Below are positions 54,920 through 64,000 of a stretch of DNA of 64,000 nt, in pieces. The notes under the pieces were generated by a model. It saw only the letters and a list, made by a program, of their open reading frames with translations. It made no database searches and had not been told where the DNA came from. Numbering within the stretch: the first letter of the stretch is position 1; each line of letters opens with the position of its first letter. Origin of the DNA: Distichodus sexfasciatus (lineage: Eukaryota > Chordata > Actinopteri > Characiformes > Distichodontidae); contig JAVGVS010000011.1 of the NCBI GenBank assembly GCA_032718565.1, forward strand, positions 5,714,869 through 5,778,868. Direction: 5' to 3'. The position numbers were made by a program, and so were the translations under genes.

Positions 54920-57900
54920 TTAACACCGAAACAGCTTCAAACAGAGGAACAGTGGGTCTTGTTTTATTTTCTTATCCAGAGCCATAAGGTTCTCCTTTAG
55001 TTTGTCTTCATGGCTGTAAAAGAAGATTGTAGAAAACTGTAAATTTGAGCTGTGATGTGCAGAAGACTTAATACATCATAAGTGAGAAACACGTGCGTTT
55101 CCAGTGGTTAAGCACACACACGCCACTGGAATTAACCAAGATTGTTTTACATTTACAGCAATTAGCAGACGCTCTTATCCAGCGCGACTTACATTTCCTA
55201 ATTTCAGGGACAGTTCCCCTGAGAACAACTTATGGCTAAGGGTCTTTGCTCAGGGAACCAATGTTGGTAATGCCAGAGGTCAGATTCAAACCCACAACCG
55301 CTTGGTTTAAAGGCGGGTGTCCTACCACTAGGCCACCAACACTGAAGGTCACTAGTTATATACTGTTGATAGCACCAAAGCTACTGAGTATGTCATGTGT
55401 CATTATCAAGACACTAGTACACAAAACCCCAGATCCCACTGAGACAGGCACACTGGCTGGTAGTGAACGAGCAACTCACTATTTGAGGCGAATCTGCAGA
55501 ACTTTCATTCTTAACATGGCGTTCTTGCAGTCGTTCAGAACCTTTTCTTCCTCCTCTTTCGTCAAGGTGAGTTTCTTCTCTTCGTAGGACTGGATCTTGT
55601 CCTGCAATTCCTTCTCCGTCTTTTCAGACAGATACAAAGTTATGCACATATTAAGGCAAAGAGTAATATAAAGGATAAACAGAGGTCATTTATCTGCAGT
55701 AAAACCTTCTCAAGTAGCGACTGGAGATAGTTGGCCTTTTTCACTTGTTGCTTTTTAAAATCCTCCAGACACTGCTGCTTCAGCTGATTGGCCTGCTGCT
55801 GCGTCAGGTTTTCCGGCTCGCCAATCTGCACCAGGTACGGTGTTAAAACGTCCAACTTTCGCTCTGTTTTCTTCACACGTTTCTCTTTAGCCTGGTCCTG
55901 GAGAACGAGAAGGAGGAGGAGAGAAAAACAACAGTGAGATGACGTTCAGATATGTTTTCATACCATTTGTTCCAGTTGCAATGAATGCATTTCAATTAAT
56001 GTTTCAGTTGAACTCTATTACTGTGATAAAAAAAAAATAAAGTTGCATAGAAAGAATATGAAAGAAAGTTGTTCAGCAGTTTTTTGGTCACATCAGCACC
56101 TTCTTCTCAGTCTGTGCCTTCTTGCTCCTGCTGTATATGGAGAAAAGAAGCTGGATGGTACTCTCCTCCTGTTTTCTGGTAGCTAGAATGGTCTTTACCT
56201 GAAACACACATAAAAACACACACATAAATCCACCAACCTCTCAGAATCTCAGAAACTTCTCACAGTGGTGCACAGTGCTGTGCTGTGTTCATAACGACCA
56301 ATAATCACTCACTTAAATTCACTCAAAATATCAGTGTTGATTATTAATCAATATGTTACATTATCAATATTTTTGAGTAATCTATTTGTTGAAATTGGCA
56401 AACATTTAAGATACAGTATAATATGTGTGTTTTCTAATTAATTCAAGCTGGAGGTACATTTAAGAAAAGAAAGGCTTGGGAGACCACAAAGGGCATCTAG
56501 TCCTAAATGAACACCATGTAATTAAAAAAAATGTTAATTATTTACCTATATTTCTATCAAAAATCCATCATCTGGAAAATGTTACACTTTCATTCATTCA
56601 TTATCCGAACCACTGAATCCCAGATGGGGTCACAGGGCGTTAGCGCTGCTGCCTCACAGTGAGTAGGTCCTGGGTTCGATCGCCGGGTCGACTGTAGGGC
56701 CTTATTGTGTGGAGTTTGCATGCTCGCCACATGTTCGTGTGGGTTTCCTCTAGGTGCTCTGGCTTCCTCCCACAGTCCAAAAAGCATGTACTGTATGTTA
56801 TTTGACGACTCTAAATTGGCCCCGTAAGGTGAGAGTGTGATTGTGTGAGTGTGTGTGCCTGCGGTATGTTGCTGCCTACCCAGGGTTGGTCCCCGCTTTG
56901 CACTCGTAGTTCCCAGGACAGGCTCCAGAATGAATGAATGAATGAATGAATGAATGAATGTACAACTTTCACTTGTATTGAAATAATAATTGTCCAAAAG
57001 AGGTATGTACATTGTCCACCCTTTTTAGCATCCACCTGAAGTAACAGTAGTCCTACATTAAATTTAAATATGAAATACTGTTGCCATGTTAAAATGTACA
57101 AGAAGCAGAACCACAACACTGTCAGTGCAACATAAACCATGTTAATCATAACAGCATAATATAAACGGAGCAGCTGTGGTTTGTGAGCTGCTTCATTTCA
57201 CTGTACCTCCTGCTCCGAGTCCCTGACTCTGTCCATGACGGACTTCTCCTCTTTCATCAGAGTCATGAGGGTCTCGTAGAAGAAGAGCTTTGTGTGGAGT
57301 TTCTTATACCGGTCGGCCTGCAAGATGGTCAATAGTTTGCGTCAACACTCGACAAACAATCATAAAGGTCACCTCACATCAAAGGTTTTAAAATAATTCC
57401 ACTGGCATAAAAGTGATGCCTCATTTTCTGTGCAGTTGCGACCATATGAATGGGACTCACCAACCATTCTTAAGAAGAAAAAAGCCCACTTTTCTTAAAA
57501 TGGTTCTCTGGAAGATTTATTCTTAGGTAAGAGCTAAATCTACAACTGCACTGTTATGCATGTTTTATTGCAGTTCTTCATCTTCAGTTATAGTTGTATA
57601 ATATACTTAATAATATAGAAATATTTAACATGTTTTTGAGTGGTTAAAGGGCTTGTTTTATAAGACTGATTATCAAAATCACTTGAATTCTTTCGTTCCC
57701 TATCCCTGACCTGAAAGCTGTCGACCATTTCTAGTGAGAAAGAGACTTTGTCCGTGGGCTTGGTGAAGTAGATCCAGGACGGGATGATCTTTTTGTCTTC
57801 CGGATGATACGTCACTTCGATGCGATTTTCCGACTCCAGAAACTCACGCTCGGCTACGTCCTCGCAGGCCGGTTTTGACCGGTTCCTGTGGAACTTCTCC

Positions 57901-60469
57901 ACAACGCTCTGCTCGTAAACACACACACATACACACACATATATTACCAGCTTGGTACACACACAACTGATCCAGACTTCAGGGGCCATTGGGGGCAGTG
58001 CCGCTTTAAGTCAGGGTCACTCGTTTACGTAATGGGGTTAATGTTACATCTCAGAGAAAATATTGTTTAGAGGTCAGTGTTTCCTTTCACTTTAAAGAGG
58101 TAATGTTGGGGAAGCTACTTTTAAACAGTATCATTTCAAGCTACAAGCTACTTATGATAAAAAGTAGATGATTGTCACACACTTCTACAAAACTAGTGGT
58201 AAAGAACACTGGTAAATTCTTTGACATATTTGGACATTTAAAAAAAAATATTTGTAATAGTTACTGGTAGTTACTTTTATAATGCTGTAATTTTTTGGGA
58301 GAAGTAACTAGTAACTATAACTAAGTACCTTTTTAAAGTAACATGTCCAAAACTGCTGATGAGCTACTGAAAAAAAGTAGTTAGTAGTATCACTTGTTAT
58401 AGTTAGCTACTCTCCAACTCTGTAGGCAGGTGCATGTGTTTGCGTTACCTGGATTGATCGGACGTGTTTGGGCAAGCCTCCTGGTCCGGCTTTTCGGATC
58501 CGCTTGCCAAAAACTGTATGTCTATAATATAGGAAGTCGGATCGCTCTTCAAAGTGTTCGGTCATCTCAGAGGGCGTCTCCACTCGGCATATCAAGCCGT
58601 CGGCCCGAGACTGGCTGTAAAAGTCCATCTGGCGCATGGTTTCGGGGTCCAGGGTGATGTACTTGTGGCCTGCACACAAGCAAGTAGTTCAACTGGACTG
58701 GAGCATATAAAAGCATGTTTTCACCAATGTTGGGGAGTAGCTTAGTACAAGAAAGCTACTGAATGCTTATCAGTAGCAACAGTATTTTTAAAAATGTGGT
58801 AGCTTTAAAAAGTACCCAAATATTTGTATTTATTCATTATTTATTTATTTATTTATTTATTTTATATATATTTTACATTTACAGCGTGAGCAGATGCTCT
58901 CACAGCGACTTTCTCATTTTCCTAATTTCAGGGACGGTCTCCCTGGAGCAACTTGGGGTTAAGAGTCTTGCTCAGGGACCCAATGATGGTAGTAGTTTGG
59001 TCCAGAGGCGAGTAATCTAACCACTAGTTAATCACCCTACAAATGTGTGGCAAAATGCAAAATCTTTGCAATAAAAACACGTCTTTATCTTTTTCTATTT
59101 TTATAAAGACATGTATCAGCTGTCTCTTCTTAATGTTGAATTGGCATTTGCAAAATGTGGAGCAGGGTGGCACGGTGGTGTAATGGTTAGCGCTGCCATC
59201 TCACAGCAAGAAGGTCCTTAGTTAGTGGGCCGTAGGGCCTCTCTGTGTGGAGTGTGTATGCTCTCCCCGTGTTTGTGTTGGTTCCCACAGTCCAAAAGTG
59301 TCTGATAGAATTTTCTGAATTTGTGTAGCGTCTTCATGTGCTTTCACTTGAAAGGGACCAAGTCTGAAATCACCCCTAGAAACCTAGGGTTAAGGGTCTT
59401 GATCAGGGACTTAATAGGGGGAGTTCTGACATCAGGTTAGATCTGAACTTGAAACTACTACCTTCCAGTCCATAAGCCATTATCATCCCACTAGAGCTGT
59501 ATTGTTAGTTTTAGTTCAGTATTAGTCAGGTTAGCATTTTGGAGTTAACACATTATAGTGTAAATGAGTCTAAATGAGATTTCTCAGGTGAACTCACATT
59601 TTAGACCAAAGCTCCTAAATGGTCTGAAATGCTCGGTGGTTGTATTGGTGCTCTTGTCCAGCGTCCTCTTCTCAAGGTGGTCGTTGCGATTCATATATGT
59701 CTCTGTGACCATTTCAGGCTGGGTATCTTCACAACAGATGGACAGAAAGAGAAAGTTTTATGTCAAAAGCATTATGTTGTCATATGTTGTTTTTTAAATC
59801 TCCTTTGGTCGTATTATCTTGTCTCTTAAATAGTCAGATAACTACTATTGATGAAAACTGGTGTTTATGTTTGGTGTTGGAAAAACGACTACAATAAAAT
59901 CTATAAAAGACATTTGGTAGCGTAATGGTTAGGGAGTTCATCCCGTGATCGGAAGGTCGCCGGTTGGAATCCCAGACGTGTAAAGGTACCACTGAGGTAC
60001 TCATGAGCAAATAATCACTCGCTCATTCTCACTTTCACATAAACATGATCATCTTTTCAAACGCTTCATCTTTTATGAGCCTTTAGTTTTCATTCAGTCT
60101 TCTTCATATTGGAGTCCCCAATGTACTGATCTTCACTGAACTTACACTCCATGTCATGGTAAGTGGTGAGTCTCTGGACAAGCCCATTCTCCATGAGGTA
60201 AGGAGCAAAGTTCTCCACTGTGGCACTTCTGTAGCGTATGAGGTTCTTACCACCAGGCCAACGACTGTCCATATCTGCAAATACAGACATAACTTAATCC
60301 AAAGTACTGGACTGCACTGTAATGACCATCATGTTCTTGAGAACAGGATTATTAAAGGTCAAGCACAGGTCAAAGGTCAGACAGGGTGGCAGTTACCATC
60401 TTGAGAGACATCGACTGTCGTTACCCAAGATGGAGGCATCTCAAACACTTTGGGCATTTCCAGTGGAGT
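54920..60469 (-). CDS. drc7: drc7 exons for the central and coiled-coil C-terminal region
   Basis: Ten exons from 60469-60397 to 55013-54920. The central part has FEMPPSWVTTVDVSQDDMDS, RYRSATVENFAPYLMENGLV, KYITLDPETMRQMDFYSQSR and YYRHTVFGKRIRKAG. The C-terminal part is helical and charged (KLFFYETLMTLMKEEKSVMD, AKEKRVKKTERKLDVLTPYL, LTQQQANQLKQQCLEDFKKQ), as expected for a coiled coil. The final exon encodes HEDKLKENLMALDKKIKQDP and a short species-specific tail. Confidence 0.9.
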
Positions 60470-63400
60470 CTGCAAAAAATAAAAAACAGTACACATACTT
60501 GTGACTTGCTTGAAAGGCGGCTTTGTGTGGAGCAACTACATTCCAAACAAGATAAGAATTATTTTGCAAAACATTATTTCCAAATGGTATCTATTTTCTA
60601 GTCTCTCCTTCCCTTCTCTAGAGACTGTGTGCATGTCTTTGCCTAAACACATTATGCAGAGAAGAGGTCGAGACAGCTTTAAAGACAAGGCTGAATTTCC
60701 TGCCTGCCCTACAGACACTAAGGAGACACATTGCCTTAAACTCAGTCTTGGCCCAGTTTGCCCAACTATGATTAAGCTTATGGCTAGACTGGCTTTGAGT
60801 TTCAGTGGTCAATCTCCATTGGTAGTGCAACTTAGTCCAAGACAAGGCTTAATTCACGTTCAAAAAACAGCCCTAAGTGTTTATTGTGCACAGCACACAC
60901 TATGAATAGAATGCTAAAGACTGGAAAGGAAGACTTTTTGCACATACCACCATTTCTTCTTCATCGTCCTCCGTAAGAACGATCGGTTTGCTGCGGATGC
61001 CATACAAAAAGCATTCCCACTGATCCAGGTCGTCTAGGTTAAAAGTCATCTCCTACAATACACACAGAAAACTCAAATGACATTTTCTAAAACGAACGGC
61101 ATGTTCTAGTTGTCCACATTCTCCACAAAGTGAACTATTCAGCTGGTAATAGTCAAGTAATCGCTGTTGGAAGCAATATGATCACCCTTCGAAGGAAGTT
61201 GGAGCTGCATTCATTCTTGTTCAGTCTTACAGTATGGGTTTAACATTTAGATGATTTACTTATTTAATGAGTTGTCGCAGTAACTAAAAATATGTGTAGT
61301 TTGTCCTACAGTAGGAGACAACTTTATTTCTAACTGATGGAACTCAAAGCGGCACTTAGCATAGGATGCTAAAGTGCATAACAATGTGTTATTTTGGCTT
61401 TTTATAAAGAAATACTTATGAATATATAAGCACACACACACAAACCTTGCAGCCATTTCGACAGTCTTGCATGTTGACCCAGTAGTTCTCATGGTTCCAA
61501 ACGCTCTCGATACCGTGGAATTGTTCGCTGGTGGTGGGGAAGCCCAAACCTGTGAGCGGGTTGATGAAGAAGTCCTCGCTCACATCTCGGTTCCCTGAAA
61601 GTACCAGAACCCAGCTGTGAACCCGCAGGCCCATGAGCGGATCCGGAGGAGGCTGAAGTTGTTCCTGTAGAAAATCCATGTCACATACTGTAGATCAAAC
61701 TATAGTGGAGCTTTGAAATCACAACAGGGGAGTAATTCGAGGCCTGACATAACAATAGCTAATGAGCATTATGATCCTTTACTAAATTTACTGTATTTTG
61801 CGTCATTGAAAAATTAATTAGTAAATGACAAAAAGAGGAAAACTCATCAGGAATTCTCAGTTACCTGCACTGTTTCAAATAAGAGACCTCTGTATCTTTG
61901 CCCAAAACTATGGCAAAAACTGACAGATTTTCTGTTTCCATTCAACATTTGTGGTAACTGTCATTTCACAAGTTATTGTAGCTACACCTTAAATGTGCAT
62001 CTACAAAAACTTCTGAAATGACAGTTACCACAATATTTTCAGTTACCACAATATTTTAATATTTTCCTATTAACCATACATCTTTAACATTGAACACCAA
62101 ACTTTCATTTTATGCAAATTCAACAATTTTCTGTTTCGGAAAGTACAAGTTACAAACGTTCAAAGTCATAGATGTCACTTCGATCTCATTGTCAGTGACA
62201 CTCTGCTCCAGAAACTTTGGGGATTTTGAGAGGAATTGTAGGAAAATGGAAAAATCACTTTGCAAATTTAATTCCAAATGCAACAGTGAAAAAATGGTCA
62301 ACGTTTGCCACATGTATGGGCACATATACATAGGTCCCTTTTTGGACTCATAGTGTAGTCACTCAATGAGAATCACAACCAAAAATACTACAGGTTAAAC
62401 AGTCAATGAGAGCGAGTGCATCAGTTCTTCTCCAAATGGTTTATCCTTACTTCCAAAGGCATTTAACGTCTGGTTTTTGATGGCATGAACAGAGTTTCAC
62501 GACTATAAGGCACTGTTTAGTGCACAGTACTGTAGTGGAACTGTTTCATTGTGTCTAACCTGGTAAAGCCTCTGGGCCTCGAGCTGTTGGATGAGTAAAG
62601 CGGCTTTAGCTTCCGCCTGCTTCTTCTCAAGCTGACGCTGCTCAAATTTACTGGTCAAGTCGCGCAGCGGCCTCAGCATGTACTTCTTCAGTTTCACCTT
62701 CTCCACCTTCTTACTTGTATCCTGAACACACAATACATATGCTGTCATAAACTGTCAGTCAAACTCTAATGTAACTGTAATTAGTATCTTATCCAATAAA
62801 CATTTAATCATGGCAGACGTTTCCATCACTGACTCCTTCTTTCATTTAGTCTACAGTGCAGCTGCACTTTTTTGCAGTATCCCAGACTGTTATCCATCCA
62901 TCAGTTGTCATTTGCATTCCTGTCAGTTGCCCTCTCCCCTATTGACCATGGGTCACTGTCACAGGTTTTGGCTCACACCACAGCAGTGACACTGAAATGG
63001 TAGTGAAACGGTAGTGTGTGCTGTATATAACACACAGCAGTGTTGCTGGACTTTTTAAACACTGCAGTGTCACAGTCAGTTCTGGGGAGGCTACTTTTTA
63101 TACAGCAGGGTTTCAAGCTACAAGTTACTTACAATTAAATTTAGCAAAGTTACAGCTAAACTTGGGCGGCATGGTGGCGTAGTTGTTAGCGCTGCCGCCT
63201 CACAGCAAGAAGGTCATGCACGCTGTTTGCCTCCTCTCCCCGTGTTCGTGTGGGTTTCCTCCAGGCACTCCAGTTTCCTCCCACAGTCCAAAAGCATGCA
63301 CTATAGGTTAACTGGCGTGTCTAAATTGACCCCATAAGGTGTGAATGTGATTGTGTGAGTGTGTGTGCCCTGTGGTGTGTTGGCGCCTGCCCAGGGTTGT

Positions 63401-63964
63401 TCCTCGCCTTGCCCATAAGTTCCTGGGATAGGCTCCAGTTGGGGGTGAAAAAAATGGATGGTGAAAGTATACATGCATCAGTAAGCAAATGTTTCTTAAA
63501 AAAATCACACAAATTCGCCATAGAGCCGGGGTTAATCCTTCACCTTGTCAGGTGGCCTGAGTAAGGGACATTCCTGGCGCGTCTGATCGAGAAGGCACAT
63601 GTTCTTGACGGCGTAGCCGCTGACGCAGTAGGCGTTGTATCCAGCGCCCAGAAGTAGACTGCAAAGCAGTGTGGAATACTCAAAACATGTGCCACTCTGA
63701 TTGCTCAGCACCCACATAGGGGAGCGCAGGTGACCTGGCTGGGAAAAAAATGCAGAAGTATAAGATAAAAATGTATAAGATAAAAATGCAGAAGTACAAG
63801 CAAAAGATAGTAAGACTGGAGGTATGGAAGTTTCTCACTAGGTTGGTTGGAGGATCTAGCAGTTCCAAGGAGAGGAAGTCTGAGGTGAATCCTGCACAGC
63901 CCTGCCAATCGTACAGCTCGGAGTACGGCAGCAGTGTGGGCCTCAGTGTGGTGCTCACAAACTT
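54920..63964 (-). CDS. drc7: Dynein regulatory complex subunit 7 (CCDC135), 3' part
   Basis: DRC7 is a subunit of the nexin-dynein regulatory complex that links outer doublets in motile cilia and sperm flagella. Fifteen exons in transcript order: 63964-63839, 63738-63544, 62721-62560, 61664-61446, 61052-60948, 60469-60397, 60274-60146, 59726-59598, 58669-58449, 57911-57711, 57317-57207, 56198-56100, 55897-55706, 55619-55480 and 55013-54920. They total 2,196 bp (731 codons plus stop), and all phases close. Human DRC7 is 874 residues, so about the first 125-130 lie beyond the window. Landmarks are TTLRPTLLPYSELYDW, GTCFEYSTLLCSLLLGAGYN, LRVHSWVLVLSG, NYWVNMQDC, RLTTYHDME and a coiled-coil C-terminus. 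One acceptor (GTGAAG, before 59726) is weak. Confidence 0.93.
55147..55340 (-). repeat. tRNA-derived SINE, family C
   Basis: On the minus strand it begins GTTGGTGGCCTAGTGGTAGG and contains the B-box-like GGGTTTGAATC; the other end reads TTTACAGCAATTAGCAGACG on the plus strand. It sits in the last drc7 intron, in the sense orientation. Confidence 0.7.
56591..56960 (+). repeat. Rearranged DANA-type SINE with an inverted tail at its head
   Basis: From 56,640 on it is a DANA-type copy (TTAGCGCTGCTGCCTCACAG to GAATGAATGAATG). The first 49 bp (CATTCATTCATTATCCGAAC and following) are instead the reverse complement of a DANA 3' end. The normal A-box start is replaced. Confidence 0.75.
58098..58424. 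mobile_element. Small DNA transposon with TTGGGGAAGCTAC-type ends
   Basis: The left end AATGTTGGGGAAGCTACTTT is matched by the inverse AGCTACTCTCCAACTCTG on the right. Related fragments with the same start lie at 58,728-58,815 and 63,075-63,155. No coding part or clear target duplication is seen. It lies in a drc7 intron. Confidence 0.5.
58728..58815. mobile_element. Fragment of the TTGGGGA-type small DNA transposon
   Basis: AATGTTGGGGAGTAGCTTAG and later GTAGCTTTAAAAAGTAC match the left end of the 58,098 element. The right end is missing. Confidence 0.4.
58871..59036 (-). repeat. tRNA-derived SINE, family C, diverged
   Basis: On the plus strand it reads TTTACATTTACAGCGTGAGC at one end and CTAATCTAACCACTAGTTAA-like sequence at the tRNA-head end, with GGGTTAAGAGTCTTGCTCAG between. 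It lies in a drc7 intron. Confidence 0.6.
59164..59300 (+). repeat. DANA-type SINE, truncated
   Basis: The head GTGGCACGGTGGTGTAATGG and the body CTCTCTGTGTGGAGTGTGTA match the copy at 10,779. It stops after CCCACAGTCCAAAAGTG, so the 3' half is missing. Confidence 0.6.
59913..60036 (+). repeat. tRNA-derived SINE, family A, shortened copy
   Basis: The head GGTAGCGTAATGGTTAGGGA and B-box-like region are present. The body jumps from CATGAGCAA directly to the tail AATAATCACTCGCTCATTCT. Confidence 0.6.
60948..63964 (-). CDS. drc7: drc7 exons for the transglutaminase/papain-like region
   Basis: Five exons (63964-63839, 63738-63544, 62721-62560, 61664-61446, 61052-60948). The region carries the Cys of a transglutaminase-like fold (SGTCFEYSTLL) and a His (RVHSWVLVL). 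The human segment FFIDPFTG reads FFINPLTG here, so the Asp that would complete a Cys-His-Asp triad is Asn. A charged helix (KKVEKVKLKKYMLRPLRDL, then KFEQRQLEKKQAEAKAALL) lies between them. For 63738 the acceptor that keeps frame is the CCCAG four bases earlier than the nearest alternative AG. Confidence 0.9.
62975..63075. repeat. Dispersed repeat fragment
   Basis: ACCACAGCAGTGACACTGAA and CAGCAGTGTTGCTGGACTTT followed by TTAAACACTGCAGTGTCACA resemble a dispersed repeat I associate with ostariophysan fish genomes. This is pattern memory only; the family is not named. Confidence 0.3.
63075..63155. mobile_element. Fragment of the TTGGGGA-type small DNA transposon
   Basis: AGTTCTGGGGAGGCTACTTT and TTCAAGCTACAAGTTACTTA match the left part of the element at 58,098. 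It directly abuts the DANA-type SINE that follows. Confidence 0.4.
63164..63446 (+). repeat. DANA-type SINE
   Basis: The head is GGGCGGCATGGTGGCGTAGT, the body CTCACAGCAAGAAGGTCATG, and near the 3' end CCTGGGATAGGCTCCAGTTG. The terminal GAATG repeats are missing. It lies in a drc7 intron, antisense to the gene. Confidence 0.7.
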
Positions 63965-64000
63965 CTGTTAGTTCAATCAGAAAACAAAGCATGGCAAACT

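Noticed and set aside
60090..60145. Read-through of a drc7 exon into a short end MKKTE and a stop
   Set aside because: A GTAAGT donor at 60,145 and a next exon that continues the conserved protein in phase show that this is intron.
1..64000. CRISPR arrays, bacterial operons, insertion sequences, rRNA genes
   Set aside because: None is present. The tandem repeats are eukaryotic micro- and minisatellites, and the gene structure is vertebrate.

Overview
The window is vertebrate nuclear DNA, almost certainly from a ray-finned fish. The four genes are split into many short GT-AG exons. The introns hold Tc1, hAT and PIF/Harbinger transposon remnants and tRNA-derived SINEs. DANA-type SINEs and one dispersed repeat resembling those common in catfish and characins suggest an ostariophysan, but the species cannot be fixed. 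Exons were placed by reading both strands and matching to remembered family proteins; internal reading-frame phases were checked by hand.

Layout: (1) 1-5,396 is intronic or upstream sequence of mapk8ip1 with no recognisable exon. (2) 5,397-13,368 (+) is the 3' part of mapk8ip1 (JIP1 scaffold): 9 exons, 594 residues, including the SH3 and PTB domains; the N-terminus and JNK-binding exon lie outside. (3) 16,432-19,559 (-) is the complete cstpp1 (C11orf49) gene: 9 exons, 327 residues. (4) 23,377-53,404 (+) is ckap5 (XMAP215/ch-TOG), about 44 coding exons and about 2,030 residues, with a CpG-rich putative promoter near 21,000-21,560. (5) 54,920-63,964 (-) is the 3' part of drc7 (CCDC135): 15 exons, 731 residues; its 5' end lies beyond the window. 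cstpp1 and ckap5 are head-to-head; ckap5 and drc7 are tail-to-tail, about 0.8 kb apart.

All four products act on microtubules or cilia: a kinesin-1 cargo/JNK scaffold, a regulator of the tubulin polyglutamylase complex, a microtubule polymerase and a nexin-dynein regulatory subunit. I infer no joint regulation from this.

No new multi-gene system is evident. The most checkable oddities are two ckap5 exons with clustered indels and an in-frame stop, a duplicated ckap5 splice-acceptor segment, a hAT element inserted 12 bp past a ckap5 splice donor, a stop-free 135-bp intron, a CAG-repeat splice acceptor, a GC-AG intron in mapk8ip1, a Harbinger element nested in a SINE, and substitutions at functionally important positions of JIP1 and DRC7.
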